A DNA stretch of 64,000 nucleotides, from positions 372,001-436,000 of the forward strand of contig NZ_SOAP01000002.1 of assembly GCF_004364805.1 (NCBI RefSeq), read 5' to 3'. A program made the translations under genes and the position numbers. The notes beneath the pieces were generated by a model. It did no database searches. It was given only the letters and a program-made list of their open reading frames with translations, and was not told the DNA's origin. Below, in pieces: positions 45,420-55,629 of this stretch. The first letter of the stretch is position 1; the number at the start of each line of letters is the position of its first letter. This DNA is from Pelagimonas phthalicica. GTDB taxonomy: Bacteria; Pseudomonadota; Alphaproteobacteria; Rhodobacterales; Rhodobacteraceae.

Positions 45420-48400
45420 ATGAAAATCGAGCGCAAATTCACAAAAGCAGGCCAAGATGCGTATGACAGCATCGAATTTGTCACCACCAGTTCCGAGATT
45501 CGGAACCCGGACGGGACGGTTGTTTTCTCAAATGACAATCTCGAAGTTCCGGCAAAATGGTCTCAAGTCGCCAGTGATGTGATTGCGCAGAAATATTTCC
45601 GCAAAGCTGGTGTACCAGTCGCGCTGAAACGCGTTCCCGAAGATGGCGTGCCGGAATTTCTGTGGCGCTCTGTTCCTGCCAATGACAGCACCGAAAAAAC
45701 AGGTGAAAGCTCGGCCAAGCAAGTGTTTGACCGTTTGGCAGGTGCCTGGTGCTATTGGGGTTGGAAAGGTGGCTATTTCAGCACCGAAGAAGATGCGCGC
45801 GCCTATTTTGACGAAATGCGCTTTATGCTGGCCACGCAGATGGCGGCCCCGAACTCTCCGCAATGGTTTAACACCGGTCTGCATTGGGCCTATGGCATCG
45901 ACGGGCCGGGGCAGGGGCATCACTATGTCGACTACAAAACCGGCAAGCTGACCAAATCCAAAAGCGCCTATGAGCATCCGCAACCGCATGCTTGCTTTAT
46001 CCAGTCCGTTTCTGACGATCTGGTGCAAGAGGGCGGCATCATGGATCTCTGGGTGCGTGAGGCGCGCCTGTTCAAATATGGCTCTGGCACCGGCACCAAT
46101 TTCTCCAGCTTGCGGGCTGAAGGGGAATCCTTGTCCGGTGGCGGCAAATCCTCGGGCCTGATGGGTTTCCTCAAGATTGGCGATCGAGCAGCTGGCGCCA
46201 TCAAGTCCGGCGGCACCACCCGTCGCGCCGCCAAGATGGTGATCTGTGACGCCGATCACCCCGATATCGAAGAATTCATCAACTGGAAGGTCAAGGAAGA
46301 GCAAAAGGTCGCCTCGATCGTTGCGGGCTCCATGATGCATGAAAAGATGCTGAATAGCATTTTTGATGCGATCAAAGCCTGGGATGGTCTTGAGGCCGAC
46401 GCCTATGACCCCAAAAAGAACGACGCGCTCAAGGGGGCGATCCGCGCCGCCAAGGGGACAATGATCCCCGAGACCTATATCAAGCGCGTGCTGGACTATG
46501 CCAAGCAGGGCTATGCCAGCATTGAGTTCCCAACCTATGACACCGACTGGGATAGTGAAGCCTATGCCAGCGTTTCGGGCCAGAACTCCAACAACTCGAT
46601 CCGCGTCACCGATGCCTTCCTCAAGGCTGTCAAAGAAGACAAGCCTTGGGAGCTGATCCGCCGCACCGATGGCTCGGTCGCCAAGACCATCTCGGCCAAG
46701 GAGCTGTGGGAACAGGTGGGGCACGCGGCCTGGGCCTGTGCTGATCCGGGCATCCAGTTCCACGACACCGTGAACGCCTGGCACACATGCCCCGAAGATG
46801 GTGAGATTCGCGGCTCAAACCCTTGTTCGGAATACATGTTCCTGGACGATACCGCCTGTAACCTGGCCTCGATGAACCTCTTGACCTTCCTCAAGGGTGA
46901 CGCGTTTGACGCCGAAAGCTACATGCATGCCACGCGCCTTTGGACGCTGACCCTGGAAATCTCGGTCACCATGGCGCAGTTCCCATCCAAAGAGATTGCG
47001 CAACTGTCTTATGACTTCCGCACGCTGGGTCTGGGCTATGCCAATATTGGCGGTCTGCTGATGAATATGGGGCTGGGTTATGACAGCGTCGAAGGTCGCG
47101 CGCTGGGTGGTGTTCTGACCGCGATCATGACCGGTGTCTCTTATGCGACCTCGGCTGAGATTGCCGGTGAGCTGGGCCCATTCTCGGGCTACAAGCGTAA
47201 CAAGGATCACATGCTGAAAGTGATCCGCAACCATCGCAATGCGGCCTATGGTGCGACCTCAGGCTATGACAAGCTTGAGATCAAGCCAGTACCGCTGGAC
47301 CACGCTGGCTGCCCCGATGGCACGCTGGTTGAGCTGGCCATGTCCTGCTGGGACGAAGCTCTGCGTCTGGGTGAACAACACGGTTATCGCAACGCGCAGG
47401 TGTCTGTGATCGCACCGACCGGGACCATTGGCCTAGTGATGGATTGCGACACAACCGGGATCGAGCCTGACTTTGCACTGGTCAAATTCAAGAAACTCGC
47501 CGGGGGGGGTTACTTCAAGATCATCAACCGCTCGGTTCCGGCGGCGCTGGACAAGCTGGGTTACAGCTCCAGCCAGATCGAAGAGATCATCGGCTATGCG
47601 GTTGGCCATCAGACGCTAGGCAACGCGCCGGTGATCAACCACACCTCGCTGATCGGCCATGGCTTTGGTCCGGCCCAGATCGAAAAGATCGAAACCGCGC
47701 TGGCCACGGCCTTTGACATCCGCTTTGTCTTTAACCAGTGGACACTGGGCGAGGATTTCTGTCAGGACGTGCTGGGCATTCCGGCGGAAAAGCTGAATGA
47801 TCCAACCTTCGACCTCCTGCGTCATCTGGGCTATGACAAGGCCGCGATTGATGCTGCCAATGACCATGTCTGCGGCACCATGACCCTGGAAGGCGCGCCG
47901 CATCTGCGTGTCGAAGATTACCCGGTCTTTGATTGTGCCAACCCATGCGGCAAGAAGGGCAAACGCTTCCTGTCGGTGAATGCGCATATCGATATGATGG
48001 CCGCGGCGCAGTCCTTTATCTCGGGCGCGATTTCCAAGACCATCAACATGCCCAACGATGCCACCATCGAGGATTGCCAGGCCGCCTATGAGCGCAGCTG
48101 GAAAATGGGTGTGAAAGCCAACGCCCTGTATCGTGATGGCTCCAAACTGTCCCAGCCACTGGCCGCGGCCTTGGTTGAGGATGACGAGGAGGCCGCCGAA
48201 ATCCTGGAAACTGGCGCACCTCAAGAAAAGGCGCAGGTTCTGGCGGAAAAGATCGTCGAGAAAATCGTCGTCAAAGAGATCATCAAATCCGAACGCTCCA
48301 AAATGCCAGAACGCCGCAAGGGGTACACGCAAAAGGCGGTTGTGGGCGGTCACAAGGTCTATCTGCGCACCGGCGAATATTCAGACGGCTCCCTGGGTGA

Positions 48401-49094
48401 GATCTTTATCGACATGCACAAGGAAGGGGCGGGTTTCCGCGCCATGATGAACAACTTTGCCATCGCGGTGTCGGTTGGTCTGCAATATGGCGTGCCGCTT
48501 GAAGAGTTCGTTGACGCCTTCACCTTCACCAAGTTTGAACCGGCAGGCATGGTGCAGGGCAATGACAGCATCAAAAATGCGACCTCGATCCTTGACTATA
48601 TTTTCCGCGAGTTGGCGGTGTCCTATCTGGACCGCACCGATCTGGCCCATGTCAAACCCGAAGGCGCGTCGTTTGATGACCTTGGTCGTGGCGAAGAAGA
48701 AGGCGTTTCCAACGTCAAGGAGCTCAGCGAAAGTGCGGCTAGCAAGTCCTTGGAAGTGCTGAAACAAATCAGTTCGACCGGCTATCTGCGAAAACGTCTG
48801 CCTCAGGAATTGGTTGTGCTGCAAGGCGGGCAATCCGGCGGTGTGGCCCTGGGCCAGACAGGCACCGATCCGGTGCAGGCCTTGAACACTTTGGTGCCAG
48901 AGACCTCGGTGTCACCAGCCGCTGAAACATCCGTCATGGAGACAGCGGCAATGCCTACCATGACAGCCGCGAGCCGCGCCAAGATGCAAGGCTATGAGGG
49001 CGAGGCCTGTGGAGATTGCGGCAACTACACGCTGGTGCGCAACGGCACCTGCATGAAGTGCAACACCTGCGGATCAACATCCGGGTGTAGCTAA
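45420..49094 (+). CDS. nrdJ: Adenosylcobalamin-dependent ribonucleotide reductase (class II)
   Basis: Reduces ribonucleotides to deoxyribonucleotides by an AdoCbl-generated thiyl radical. The 1224-residue protein starts at the ATG at 45420 ([20 protein letters not shown]). It has [37 protein letters not shown], the active-site region [23 protein letters not shown] and the radical-loop segment [24 protein letters not shown]. It ends with a Cys-rich zinc-ribbon-like tail ([23 protein letters not shown]) that regenerates the active-site thiols. It makes the cobalamin cluster in this window directly relevant to DNA synthesis. In-frame residues upstream of 45420 are not conserved. Confidence 0.97.
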   Translation: MKIERKFTKAGQDAYDSIEFVTTSSEIRNPDGTVVFSNDNLEVPAKWSQVASDVIAQKYFRKAGVPVALKRVPEDGVPEFLWRSVPANDSTEKTGESSAKQVFDRLAGAWCYWGWKGGYFSTEEDARAYFDEMRFMLATQMAAPNSPQWFNTGLHWAYGIDGPGQGHHYVDYKTGKLTKSKSAYEHPQPHACFIQSVSDDLVQEGGIMDLWVREARLFKYGSGTGTNFSSLRAEGESLSGGGKSSGLMGFLKIGDRAAGAIKSGGTTRRAAKMVICDADHPDIEEFINWKVKEEQKVASIVAGSMMHEKMLNSIFDAIKAWDGLEADAYDPKKNDALKGAIRAAKGTMIPETYIKRVLDYAKQGYASIEFPTYDTDWDSEAYASVSGQNSNNSIRVTDAFLKAVKEDKPWELIRRTDGSVAKTISAKELWEQVGHAAWACADPGIQFHDTVNAWHTCPEDGEIRGSNPCSEYMFLDDTACNLASMNLLTFLKGDAFDAESYMHATRLWTLTLEISVTMAQFPSKEIAQLSYDFRTLGLGYANIGGLLMNMGLGYDSVEGRALGGVLTAIMTGVSYATSAEIAGELGPFSGYKRNKDHMLKVIRNHRNAAYGATSGYDKLEIKPVPLDHAGCPDGTLVELAMSCWDEALRLGEQHGYRNAQVSVIAPTGTIGLVMDCDTTGIEPDFALVKFKKLAGGGYFKIINRSVPAALDKLGYSSSQIEEIIGYAVGHQTLGNAPVINHTSLIGHGFGPAQIEKIETALATAFDIRFVFNQWTLGEDFCQDVLGIPAEKLNDPTFDLLRHLGYDKAAIDAANDHVCGTMTLEGAPHLRVEDYPVFDCANPCGKKGKRFLSVNAHIDMMAAAQSFISGAISKTINMPNDATIEDCQAAYERSWKMGVKANALYRDGSKLSQPLAAALVEDDEEAAEILETGAPQEKAQVLAEKIVEKIVVKEIIKSERSKMPERRKGYTQKAVVGGHKVYLRTGEYSDGSLGEIFIDMHKEGAGFRAMMNNFAIAVSVGLQYGVPLEEFVDAFTFTKFEPAGMVQGNDSIKNATSILDYIFRELAVSYLDRTDLAHVKPEGASFDDLGRGEEEGVSNVKELSESAASKSLEVLKQISSTGYLRKRLPQELVVLQGGQSGGVALGQTGTDPVQALNTLVPETSVSPAAETSVMETAAMPTMTAASRAKMQGYEGEACGDCGNYTLVRNGTCMKCNTCGSTSGCS

Positions 49095-49225
49095 TGAGAC
49101 AGGGGGTAGGCCAAGGCCTGCCCCCAATCGTTTCCGGGGCCGGTGCGCTGGCCCTGAACGCGGATAGGGCCGCAGGCAAAAACTCAAGGGCGGTGAATCA
49201 TAGGAGCCTTATCAGCGAAACTGGC

Positions 49226-49251
49226 AAGGGCCCCGCATGGGGCCCTTTTTT
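49226..49251 (+). terminator. Rho-independent terminator of nrdJ
   Basis: A perfect 9-bp stem, AAGGGCCCC (49226-49234) with GGGGCCCTT (49239-49247), a GCAT loop and a T6 tract. A further hairpin, GGGGGTAGGCC-AA-GGCCTGCCCCC (49102-49125), lies closer to the stop but has no T run. Confidence 0.92.
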
Positions 49252-49295
49252 CGCGCCCTTGTCTGGGATAGGTTGCGGCAAGGAGTGTGGGTGTT

Positions 49296-50165
49296 ATGAA
49301 AATTGCCGCTTTGACAATGGTTTACCGCGATTACTGGGCGCTGTCGCGTTGGTATGCGCATCATGGCACCCAAATTGGATTTGAGAACCTGTTTGTCGTG
49401 GCGCATGGGGCTGATCCGAAGATCGCCGAGATCTGCCCAAAGGCCAGCATCATCACCATCCCGCGTGACAGCCTGGACAATTTTGATCGGGTGCGGGCGA
49501 CACTGCTGAACGGAATCCATTCCGGCTTGGCCGCGCTTTATGATTGGGTGTTGCGCACCGATGCGGATGAGCTGATTTGCTTTGACCCGGATTTATACGC
49601 CTCGCTGTCAGATGCGATTTCCGCCAATGCCGAATCTCCGGTTTTGACGGCCCTGGGGTTTGAACTGGTGGCGCAAGCGGGGGAGCCGGAATTGAATGAC
49701 GGCCCGGTCTTTGCCACCCGGCGTCAACTGGCTTTTAGCGGCCATTATTCCAAAGCCGTTGCGTCGCGCCGCGCGATGGATTTTTCACTTCATGGCGTGC
49801 GGGTGGCCCCGCGCCGGTTGGACAGCTTCCCCTTTAACATGCCACGTGGGCTGCTCCTTGCGCATCTGAAATACGCCAATGCTGCGGCCTTGGCCGATGC
49901 AACGCAGGTGCGGATGCAAGTCGCAAATGGCGAGGGCAGCGGATTGCCCGGGGCAGGGTGGCAAGAGGCCGAGGCTGATGCCACCCGGTTTCTGGCGGAT
50001 TTCGAAGCCAAGCCGGTATTGCCCTGGGACAAGGCCGAGGCGAAAGCCTATGCAACTTTGTCGGTGAAACCCGCACGTTTGGAAAACCGCAACCTCGTCA
50101 AAACCCGCGCGCTGAAATTACCCTATCGGACAGAGTTGCCAGAGCGTTTCAGCGCGCAGGGCTAG
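49296..50165 (+). CDS. Glycosyltransferase family 2-like protein
   Basis: From the ATG at 49296, with AAGGAG about ten bases upstream, the product is 289 residues. It has a GT-A-like start, MKIAALTMVYRDYWALSRWYAHH, and a metal-binding TDADELICFDPDLY (D-x-D variant, about residues 89-103). It also has LDNFDRVRATLLNGIHSGLAALYDWVLRTDADE, characteristic of the Glyco_tranf_2_4 group found beside capsule or O-antigen genes. Here it is alone between nrdJ and the RTX gene. The acceptor sugar is unknown. Confidence 0.8.
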   Translation: MKIAALTMVYRDYWALSRWYAHHGTQIGFENLFVVAHGADPKIAEICPKASIITIPRDSLDNFDRVRATLLNGIHSGLAALYDWVLRTDADELICFDPDLYASLSDAISANAESPVLTALGFELVAQAGEPELNDGPVFATRRQLAFSGHYSKAVASRRAMDFSLHGVRVAPRRLDSFPFNMPRGLLLAHLKYANAAALADATQVRMQVANGEGSGLPGAGWQEAEADATRFLADFEAKPVLPWDKAEAKAYATLSVKPARLENRNLVKTRALKLPYRTELPERFSAQG

Positions 50166-50170
50166 GGCTG

Positions 50171-51673
50171 TTAGGCCACTTGCGCCGCCATTTGCATGTC
50201 AGACAGCGGCACAAAAGCGATGTCATCTGCAGGCAAGGAAGTCGGGTCAGTCTGGCCCATCACTACGGCAACCAGAACCTCACCGCCCGAGTCGTCCATC
50301 AAATAGACCTCAAGCGCATCGGTGTTATTTGCAGATGCGCGCACGTCAATCGTGCTGGCATCCGGATCAATGAAGTCAGGATAGGCGATCAGCAATTGGT
50401 CCTCGGACGGATCAAAATCCTGGATGAGCGAGGCTGTTGCATTGCCAACCTTGATCCAAACAGCGTCTGCCCCAGCACCAGTCGTGATGTCACTGCCGCC
50501 AAAGTCAAATATCGCATCAGCTCCGGCGCCCGCGTCCAGGAGCGACCCTTGAGTATCAGAAGACACGAGGATGTCGTTACCATCGCCACCATAGAGTTGT
50601 TTATCGCCGTTTGCCCCATCGCTCAGGATCAGGTCGTCGCCAGAACCGCCATGCAGAGTGTGATCGGCGGAAATCGCATCAAGCGTGTCATCTCCGTCAC
50701 CACCAAAGAACTGCGACGTGCCATCAGGGGAATAATCGCTGAGATGGTCTTTGCCAGACCCGCCATGCAGCGTGTCATTGCCGCGATCTGCGATCAGCGT
50801 GTCATCACCGTGACCGCCACGCAATTCATCATCACCGGCCTCGCCATTGAGGAAGTCGTTTTCGCTGCCGCCGATTAGCAGGTCATTGCCGTTGCTGCCG
50901 TAGAGCGAATCCTCACCGGCACCGCCAATAAGGGTATCGTCACCCGGATCGCTTTGGTGACTGCCCGAGGCGCCGCCCCAAAGGATGTCATTGCCGCCGC
51001 CTCCATTCAGGATATCGCTGCCAAAGCGGCCCATGATCGTGTCATTTTCTGCGCCGCCAACGAGCGTATCCTCGCCGTAAGACCCATCCATATAGTCATT
51101 GCCGCTACCGCCATACGCAGTGAACCCGCCTGTTTCACCGTCGATGTTTTCGTCTTCGACCCAATCATCGCCTTCATTGCCGAAAATCGTGTCACCTGGC
51201 GAGGCGATGATGGAATCATTTCCAAAGCCACCTTCGACGAAATCAGCCCCGGCATTGGTGTGAATAATGTCATTGCCGAGCTGACCAACCAGGTAGTCGT
51301 CGCCCGCGCCGCCACCGATGAAATCATCACCAAGACCACCTTCGACCAGATCCGCACCATCGCCGGAGAGTAAGGTGTCGTTTCCATTATATCCGCGCAA
51401 TGTGTCATTGCCGCCTTCTTCGTCGGTAACAAAATCATTGCCGCCGTCGCCCATAACGTGATCATCACCGGCACCGCCATCTATGGTATCATCGCCATTG
51501 CCGCCGCGTATCAGGTCGTTATCGCCCTTGCCCTGAAGCAGGTCATTGCCGTCTTCGCCAAAGATGATGTCCTCACCATCGGTGCCGATCATGGTGTCGT
51601 CGCCATCGGTGCCTTCGGCATAAAGAACACCAACGCTGCCTGCCGCAGCCAAAAGAGCCAAATAGAAAAGCAT
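50171..51673 (-). CDS. RTX-type calcium-binding repeat protein
   Basis: A 500-residue acidic protein. Residues 1-20 (MLFYLALLAAAGSVGVLYAE) are a hydrophobic segment like a signal or anchor. More than a dozen glycine- and aspartate-rich nonapeptides of the GGxGxDxUx type (e.g. GGNGDDTIDGGAGDD) then form a calcium-binding beta-roll from about residue 22 to 420. A short C-terminal domain (VYLMDDSGGEVLVAVVMGQ) could hold a type I secretion signal. No toxin, protease or lipase domain is visible, and no T1SS genes are nearby. Likely a surface or secreted structural protein; function unknown. Confidence 0.85.
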   Translation of the reverse strand: MLFYLALLAAAGSVGVLYAEGTDGDDTMIGTDGEDIIFGEDGNDLLQGKGDNDLIRGGNGDDTIDGGAGDDHVMGDGGNDFVTDEEGGNDTLRGYNGNDTLLSGDGADLVEGGLGDDFIGGGAGDDYLVGQLGNDIIHTNAGADFVEGGFGNDSIIASPGDTIFGNEGDDWVEDENIDGETGGFTAYGGSGNDYMDGSYGEDTLVGGAENDTIMGRFGSDILNGGGGNDILWGGASGSHQSDPGDDTLIGGAGEDSLYGSNGNDLLIGGSENDFLNGEAGDDELRGGHGDDTLIADRGNDTLHGGSGKDHLSDYSPDGTSQFFGGDGDDTLDAISADHTLHGGSGDDLILSDGANGDKQLYGGDGNDILVSSDTQGSLLDAGAGADAIFDFGGSDITTGAGADAVWIKVGNATASLIQDFDPSEDQLLIAYPDFIDPDASTIDVRASANNTDALEVYLMDDSGGEVLVAVVMGQTDPTSLPADDIAFVPLSDMQMAAQVA

Positions 51674-51803
51674 ATCTTAAATCCCCAAACTGATACTCGG
51701 CGTCAGATTAGGAAGTTTGAGAACAATCACAAGGATTTAGGCAAATTTGTGTCGCATTGGAAAATGATCGGAAACAGTCATAAGGTTGAGGTAACACTGT
51801 TTC

Positions 51804-51831
51804 AAAACAGGGGCCCAATAAGCCCCTGTTT
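51804..51831 (-). terminator. Terminator of icd
   Basis: A 10-bp stem, AAACAGGGGC (51805-51814) with GCCCCTGTTT (51822-51831), and a 7-nt loop. It lies 18 bases after the icd stop on the minus strand, with TTTTGAAA following. Confidence 0.75.
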
Positions 51832-51848
51832 AACAATCTAAAGCAGAA

Positions 51849-53063
51849 TCACCCTGCAAGCGCTTTGTTCAGGTTCTCATCGATCTTTTCAAGGAAACCC
51901 ATGGTGGTCAGCCAGCCCTGATCCGGGCCAACCAGCAGGGCCAAGTCCTTGGTCATGAACCCGGATTCCACTGTATTGATAATCACCTGCTCAAGCGTTT
52001 GTGCAAATTCCTTGAGCTTGGTGTTTTCATCGAGCTTGGCACGATGTTTGAGCGCACCGGTCCAAGCATAGATCGAGGCTATGGAGTTGGTCGAGGTCGC
52101 TTCGCCCGCTTGATGCTGGCGATAGTGGCGCGTCACGGTGCCATGGGCGGCCTCAGCCTCAACAATCTTGCCATCAGGTGTCATCAGTTGCGAGGCCATC
52201 ATGCCAAGCGAGCCGAAACCCTGCGCGACGGTGTCGGATTGCACATCGCCGTCATAGTTCTTGCAAGCCCAGACAAAGCCGCCATTCCATTTCAGTGCGC
52301 AGGCCACCATATCGTCGATCAGACGGTGCTGATATTCGATCCCGGCCTCTTTGAATTGCGCTTCGAACTCCTCTTCAAAGATCTCCTGAAAGATGTCCTT
52401 GAACCGTCCGTCATAGGCCTTGAGGATGGTGTTCTTGGTCGACAGATACACCGGCCAGCCCAGGTTCAAGCCGTAATTCATCGAGGCACGGGCAAAATCG
52501 CGGATCGAGTCATCGAGGTTATACATGCCCATGGTCACGCCCGCGCTTGGCGCGTCGTAGACTTCTTTCACGATCACGGTGCCGTCTTCGCCCTCAAACT
52601 TCATTGTGATCTTGCCCTTGCCGGGAAAGCGGAAGTCGGTGGCTTTGTATTGATCGCCAAAGGCATGGCGGCCGACGACAATCGGCTGGGTCCAGCCCGG
52701 AACCAGACGCGGGACGTTTTTGCAGATAATTGGCTGGCGGAACACCACACCGCCCAGAATGTTGCGAATGGTGCCATTGGGGCTGCGCCACATCTTTTTT
52801 AGGCCAAATTCCTCAACCCGCTGCTCGTCAGGTGTGATCGTGGCGCATTTGACTGCGACGCCAACCTCTTTGGTCTTTTCGGCGGCGTCGATGGTGATCT
52901 GATCTTCGGTGCGATCACGCTCTTCGATGCCAAGGTCGTAATAGAGCAGATCAATGTCCAAGTAGGGCAATATCAACTTGTCTTTGATGAACTGCCACAT
53001 GATGCGGGTCATTTCATCGCCGTCCATTTCGACGATGGGGTTCTCTACCTTGATCTTGGTCAT
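51849..53063 (-). CDS. icd: NADP-dependent isocitrate dehydrogenase
   Basis: Oxidative decarboxylation of isocitrate to 2-oxoglutarate in the TCA cycle. The 404-residue protein is of the eukaryotic-like (monomer-fold, homodimeric) NADP type: [55 protein letters not shown], and [25 protein letters not shown] with [18 protein letters not shown] near the C terminus. The upstream region carries TGGTATACA (53139-53147), shared with fumC. Confidence 0.97.
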   Translation of the reverse strand: MTKIKVENPIVEMDGDEMTRIMWQFIKDKLILPYLDIDLLYYDLGIEERDRTEDQITIDAAEKTKEVGVAVKCATITPDEQRVEEFGLKKMWRSPNGTIRNILGGVVFRQPIICKNVPRLVPGWTQPIVVGRHAFGDQYKATDFRFPGKGKITMKFEGEDGTVIVKEVYDAPSAGVTMGMYNLDDSIRDFARASMNYGLNLGWPVYLSTKNTILKAYDGRFKDIFQEIFEEEFEAQFKEAGIEYQHRLIDDMVACALKWNGGFVWACKNYDGDVQSDTVAQGFGSLGMMASQLMTPDGKIVEAEAAHGTVTRHYRQHQAGEATSTNSIASIYAWTGALKHRAKLDENTKLKEFAQTLEQVIINTVESGFMTKDLALLVGPDQGWLTTMGFLEKIDENLNKALAG

Positions 53064-53129
53064 ACTGGCCTCTTGGTTGGAGGGACGATTTGACCCTCTC
53101 TTAGCTGGAATTCGTTAAAGAATAAAGAC

Positions 53130-53147
53130 TGTATGCGATGGTATACA
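53130..53147. promoter_or_regulatory. Possible operator upstream of icd
   Basis: TGTATGCGATGGTATACA (53130-53147) is an imperfect inverted repeat (TGTAT...ATACA) 67-84 bases before the icd ATG. It contains the nonamer TGGTATACA also found 16-24 bases before fumC. It resembles GntR-type operators. The regulator is unidentified. Confidence 0.3.
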
Positions 53148-53171
53148 CTTCTTTTGCGCGTAAAACTGGGC

Positions 53172-53194
53172 CACTGCCGTAAAGTCAGGCAGTG
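53172..53194 (-). terminator. Possible terminator of the MFS gene
   Basis: A 7-bp stem CACTGCC/GGCAGTG with a 9-nt loop. It lies six bases after the MFS stop and is followed on the minus strand by CCCAGTTTTACG. Weak compared with other terminators here. Confidence 0.45.
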
Positions 53195-53200
53195 ACATGC

Positions 53201-54403
53201 TCACATACGCTGCTCTGCGCGCGCCATGATGCGCATGCAGAGGATCGCGATTGCACAATAGGACAGAATACCAACCACAAGCGGCAGGATCGAATTGTCA
53301 AAGTTGAGTGTCACGAGTGCTGCCAAAAGCACAGCAACAACGGTTGCGATTGAGCCCATGATTGAGGTGGCCAGACCGGCCACGTGACCCATCGGTTCCA
53401 GGGCAATGGCGTTCAGGTTTCCAAGCGTCAGGCCAATCTGAAAGAACACCAGAGTCTGCCAGGCGACAAAGACATAGAACGCGGTCTCGCCACTTAGTCC
53501 GGACAGGGTCAAGGCCAGCATAACGGATGACGCTGTCACCTGCACCCAAAGCATCGTGACAATCAATTTTCGCATGCCAAGGCGCATAACCAAGGCGGCA
53601 TTGACGAAGCCAGACATACCGGCGACCAAAACGATGCCGCCAAACCAATAGGGGAATTCTACGCCCCGGCCGAACACTCCGTCATAGATGGGTTGCACCG
53701 TGGAAATCATCGAAAACAACACGCCAAAACAGAACCCTTGGGTCACGATAGACCAGAGAACAACGGGGTGGCGATACATCTCGACGGTTGCCGACCAGAT
53801 GGCGCCAAGCGTGAAGGGGCGGCGATTTTCGACAGGCAAGGTCTCTGGCATTCGGATGGAAAACCAAAGCGAGCAAATCAGCGCAAAGACAGCAAAGGCC
53901 CAGAAGACCGCCGGCCACCCGCCCCAATGAATCAGATAGGTGCCCACAAGCGGCGCAATGGCCGGAACCAGCGTGAAAATAATCATAACGAACGAGATGG
54001 TCCGCGCCATGTCGCGCCCGGAATAGAGGTCGCGCAAGATGGCCATGGTCGCCACGCGAGGTCCCGCGGCGCCAATCCCCTGAATGACCCGCGCAACGAG
54101 CAAGCTTTCCAAAGTTTGGGCCTGGCTGCCCCAAATTGCTGCCGCGACATAGATGGTGCACCCGCCGATGACCAGAGATCGACGCCCGAACCGGTCCGAC
54201 AAAGGACCGGCAAAAAGGGTGCCAATGCCCAACCCGAACACAAAGCTCGTGACGATGAACTGCGCACGATTGACATCCTGCGGCGTCATTTTGGCTGCGA
54301 TTTCGGGCAAAGCAGGCAGCATGGCATCAATGGAAAACGCCAAAGTTGCCGTGAGCATCGCCATCAAAGCGATGATTTCGAGTCTTTTGGGGAGCGGGCG
54401 CAT
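53201..54403 (-). CDS. Bcr/CflA-type multidrug MFS transporter
   Basis: A 400-residue, 12-helix major facilitator from the ATG at 54403. The DHA1-type motif A is FAGPLSDRFGRRSLVIGG between helices 2 and 3. It also has motif D2-like LEIIALMAMLTATLAFSIDAMLPALPEI and motif C-like GIGAAGPRVATMAILRDLYSGRDMA, which match the Bcr/CflA branch of drug:H+ antiporters. Its substrate is unknown. It stands downstream of a 150-bp gap with no neighbouring regulator. Confidence 0.88.
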   Translation of the reverse strand: MRPLPKRLEIIALMAMLTATLAFSIDAMLPALPEIAAKMTPQDVNRAQFIVTSFVFGLGIGTLFAGPLSDRFGRRSLVIGGCTIYVAAAIWGSQAQTLESLLVARVIQGIGAAGPRVATMAILRDLYSGRDMARTISFVMIIFTLVPAIAPLVGTYLIHWGGWPAVFWAFAVFALICSLWFSIRMPETLPVENRRPFTLGAIWSATVEMYRHPVVLWSIVTQGFCFGVLFSMISTVQPIYDGVFGRGVEFPYWFGGIVLVAGMSGFVNAALVMRLGMRKLIVTMLWVQVTASSVMLALTLSGLSGETAFYVFVAWQTLVFFQIGLTLGNLNAIALEPMGHVAGLATSIMGSIATVVAVLLAALVTLNFDNSILPLVVGILSYCAIAILCMRIMARAEQRM

Positions 54404-54552
54404 AAAACCTCTCAAACTATGGTTGAGCGCTATCAAGTTTGTTTCGGGATGAACAGGGCAAGAGGGCCGAGGGGGGTATTTTTATTACCATGTTAACAAC
54501 TATGCACCACCGTCACAGGCGGCCCAGGATTGCGAAGCTGTTCAGACGGCAA

Positions 54553-54924
54553 TCAGTGCGAAGAAGAGCGGTCGTTCGATGGTTTTTCCTCGGAAAAATC
54601 ATCATTTGCGGCAGTTTCTTCCTTGCCCAAACTCGCGACAAGGATTTCGGAATGCTGTTCGCGGCGGCGTATGGCGTAATGGCCAAACTGTTGGATCGCC
54701 ACCGCAAAAATCCCAAGCCCAACAAAGATGAACACCGTGGTCCCGATCTTGCCAATTGGCGTGGCCGGAACCAACTCGCCATAGCCCACCGTGGACAGGG
54801 TGACGACGGTAAAAAAGTAGCTGTCGAGCCAAGACCACCCTTCGGCATAGTGGAAAAAGACGGTGCCAACTGCGACGACGCTGAACAACATCCCCAAAAG
54901 GGTCAGGGCGCGGTAATGGGTCAT
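54553..54924 (-). CDS. Two-helix potassium channel family protein
   Basis: A 123-residue protein from the ATG at 54924. It has one N-terminal helix (ALTLLGMLFSVVAVGTVFF), a pore loop with the selectivity filter TLSTVGYGE (about residues 42-50), a second helix (TTVFIFVGLGIFAVAIQQF), and a charged C-terminal tail of about 45 residues. This is the minimal ion-channel (Ion_trans_2) unit that would act as a tetramer in the inner membrane. No RCK domain is fused. It overlaps the DsbA-like gene stop by four bases (ATGA). Confidence 0.9.
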   Translation of the reverse strand: MTHYRALTLLGMLFSVVAVGTVFFHYAEGWSWLDSYFFTVVTLSTVGYGELVPATPIGKIGTTVFIFVGLGIFAVAIQQFGHYAIRRREQHSEILVASLGKEETAANDDFSEEKPSNDRSSSH

Positions 54925-55565
54925 GCGGTCTCGACCGGGCCGTTGCGTATCTCTTCGATCACTTTGGCCCAGAGTTCTGGCGGCTGTGCCCCGGGAACGG
55001 CATGTTGCCCGGCGACGATGAACGTCGGGACAGAGTTGATGCCCATGCCCCGCGCTGCGGCGTCGCGTTCGACAATTTCGCGGCGATCTTCGTCTGATTT
55101 CAACAGGCGTAGAACCACGCTGGCATCCATGGCGCATTCGTCAGCGATATCGGCCAGAACTTCGTGATCGGAAATATCGCGCCCTTCGACAAAATAGGCG
55201 CGGAACATCGATGAAACGACCGCTGTTTGCGTGCCTTCCATGGCGGACCAATGGATGAGGCGGTGCGCATCAATCGTGTTGGGCGTGCGCGTGATTTTGT
55301 CGAGATGGATCTCCAAACCCGCCGCTTCGGCATGTTGATGCACCGGCAAATAAGCCTGAACCGCGCCTTCCTGACCGCCAAACTTACCCTCAAGATATTC
55401 GCGCCGATCCATGCCATCCGCAGGCATGGCCGGGTTCAGCATGAAGGGCAGCCAGCGGATATTGAACGGATGATCGGGAATATCCGCCAGGGCGCGATCA
55501 AGATTGGCTTTGCCGATATAGCACCAGGGGCAAATCGGGTCGGAAAAAATGTCGAGTTGGATCAT
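54921..55565 (-). CDS. DsbA-family oxidoreductase (FrnE-like)
   Basis: A 214-residue thioredoxin-fold protein with CPWC at residues 12-15 (IFSDPICPWCYIGKANLDRAL), an inserted helical domain, and the cis-Pro loop GINSVPTFIVAGQHAVPGAQ. No signal peptide, so it is cytoplasmic, as for FrnE/2-hydroxychromene isomerase-like members. FrnE in Deinococcus acts in oxidative stress; the role here is not known. Coupled to the potassium-channel gene downstream. Confidence 0.9.
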   Translation of the reverse strand: MIQLDIFSDPICPWCYIGKANLDRALADIPDHPFNIRWLPFMLNPAMPADGMDRREYLEGKFGGQEGAVQAYLPVHQHAEAAGLEIHLDKITRTPNTIDAHRLIHWSAMEGTQTAVVSSMFRAYFVEGRDISDHEVLADIADECAMDASVVLRLLKSDEDRREIVERDAAARGMGINSVPTFIVAGQHAVPGAQPPELWAKVIEEIRNGPVETA

Positions 55566-55629
55566 CGGTCACGTCCTCTTTGCCCCAGCGTACCAAGCGT
55601 TTGTACCAAGCGGTGGGGCAGAAATATAG

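Noticed and set aside
45528-46784. 418-codon minus-strand frame opposite nrdJ
   Set aside because: Antisense to the conserved NrdJ core; no recognisable motif.
50171-51673. DNA-level tandem repeat array
   Set aside because: The periodicity is explained by the glycine-aspartate nonapeptides of the RTX protein; no nucleotide-level identical units.
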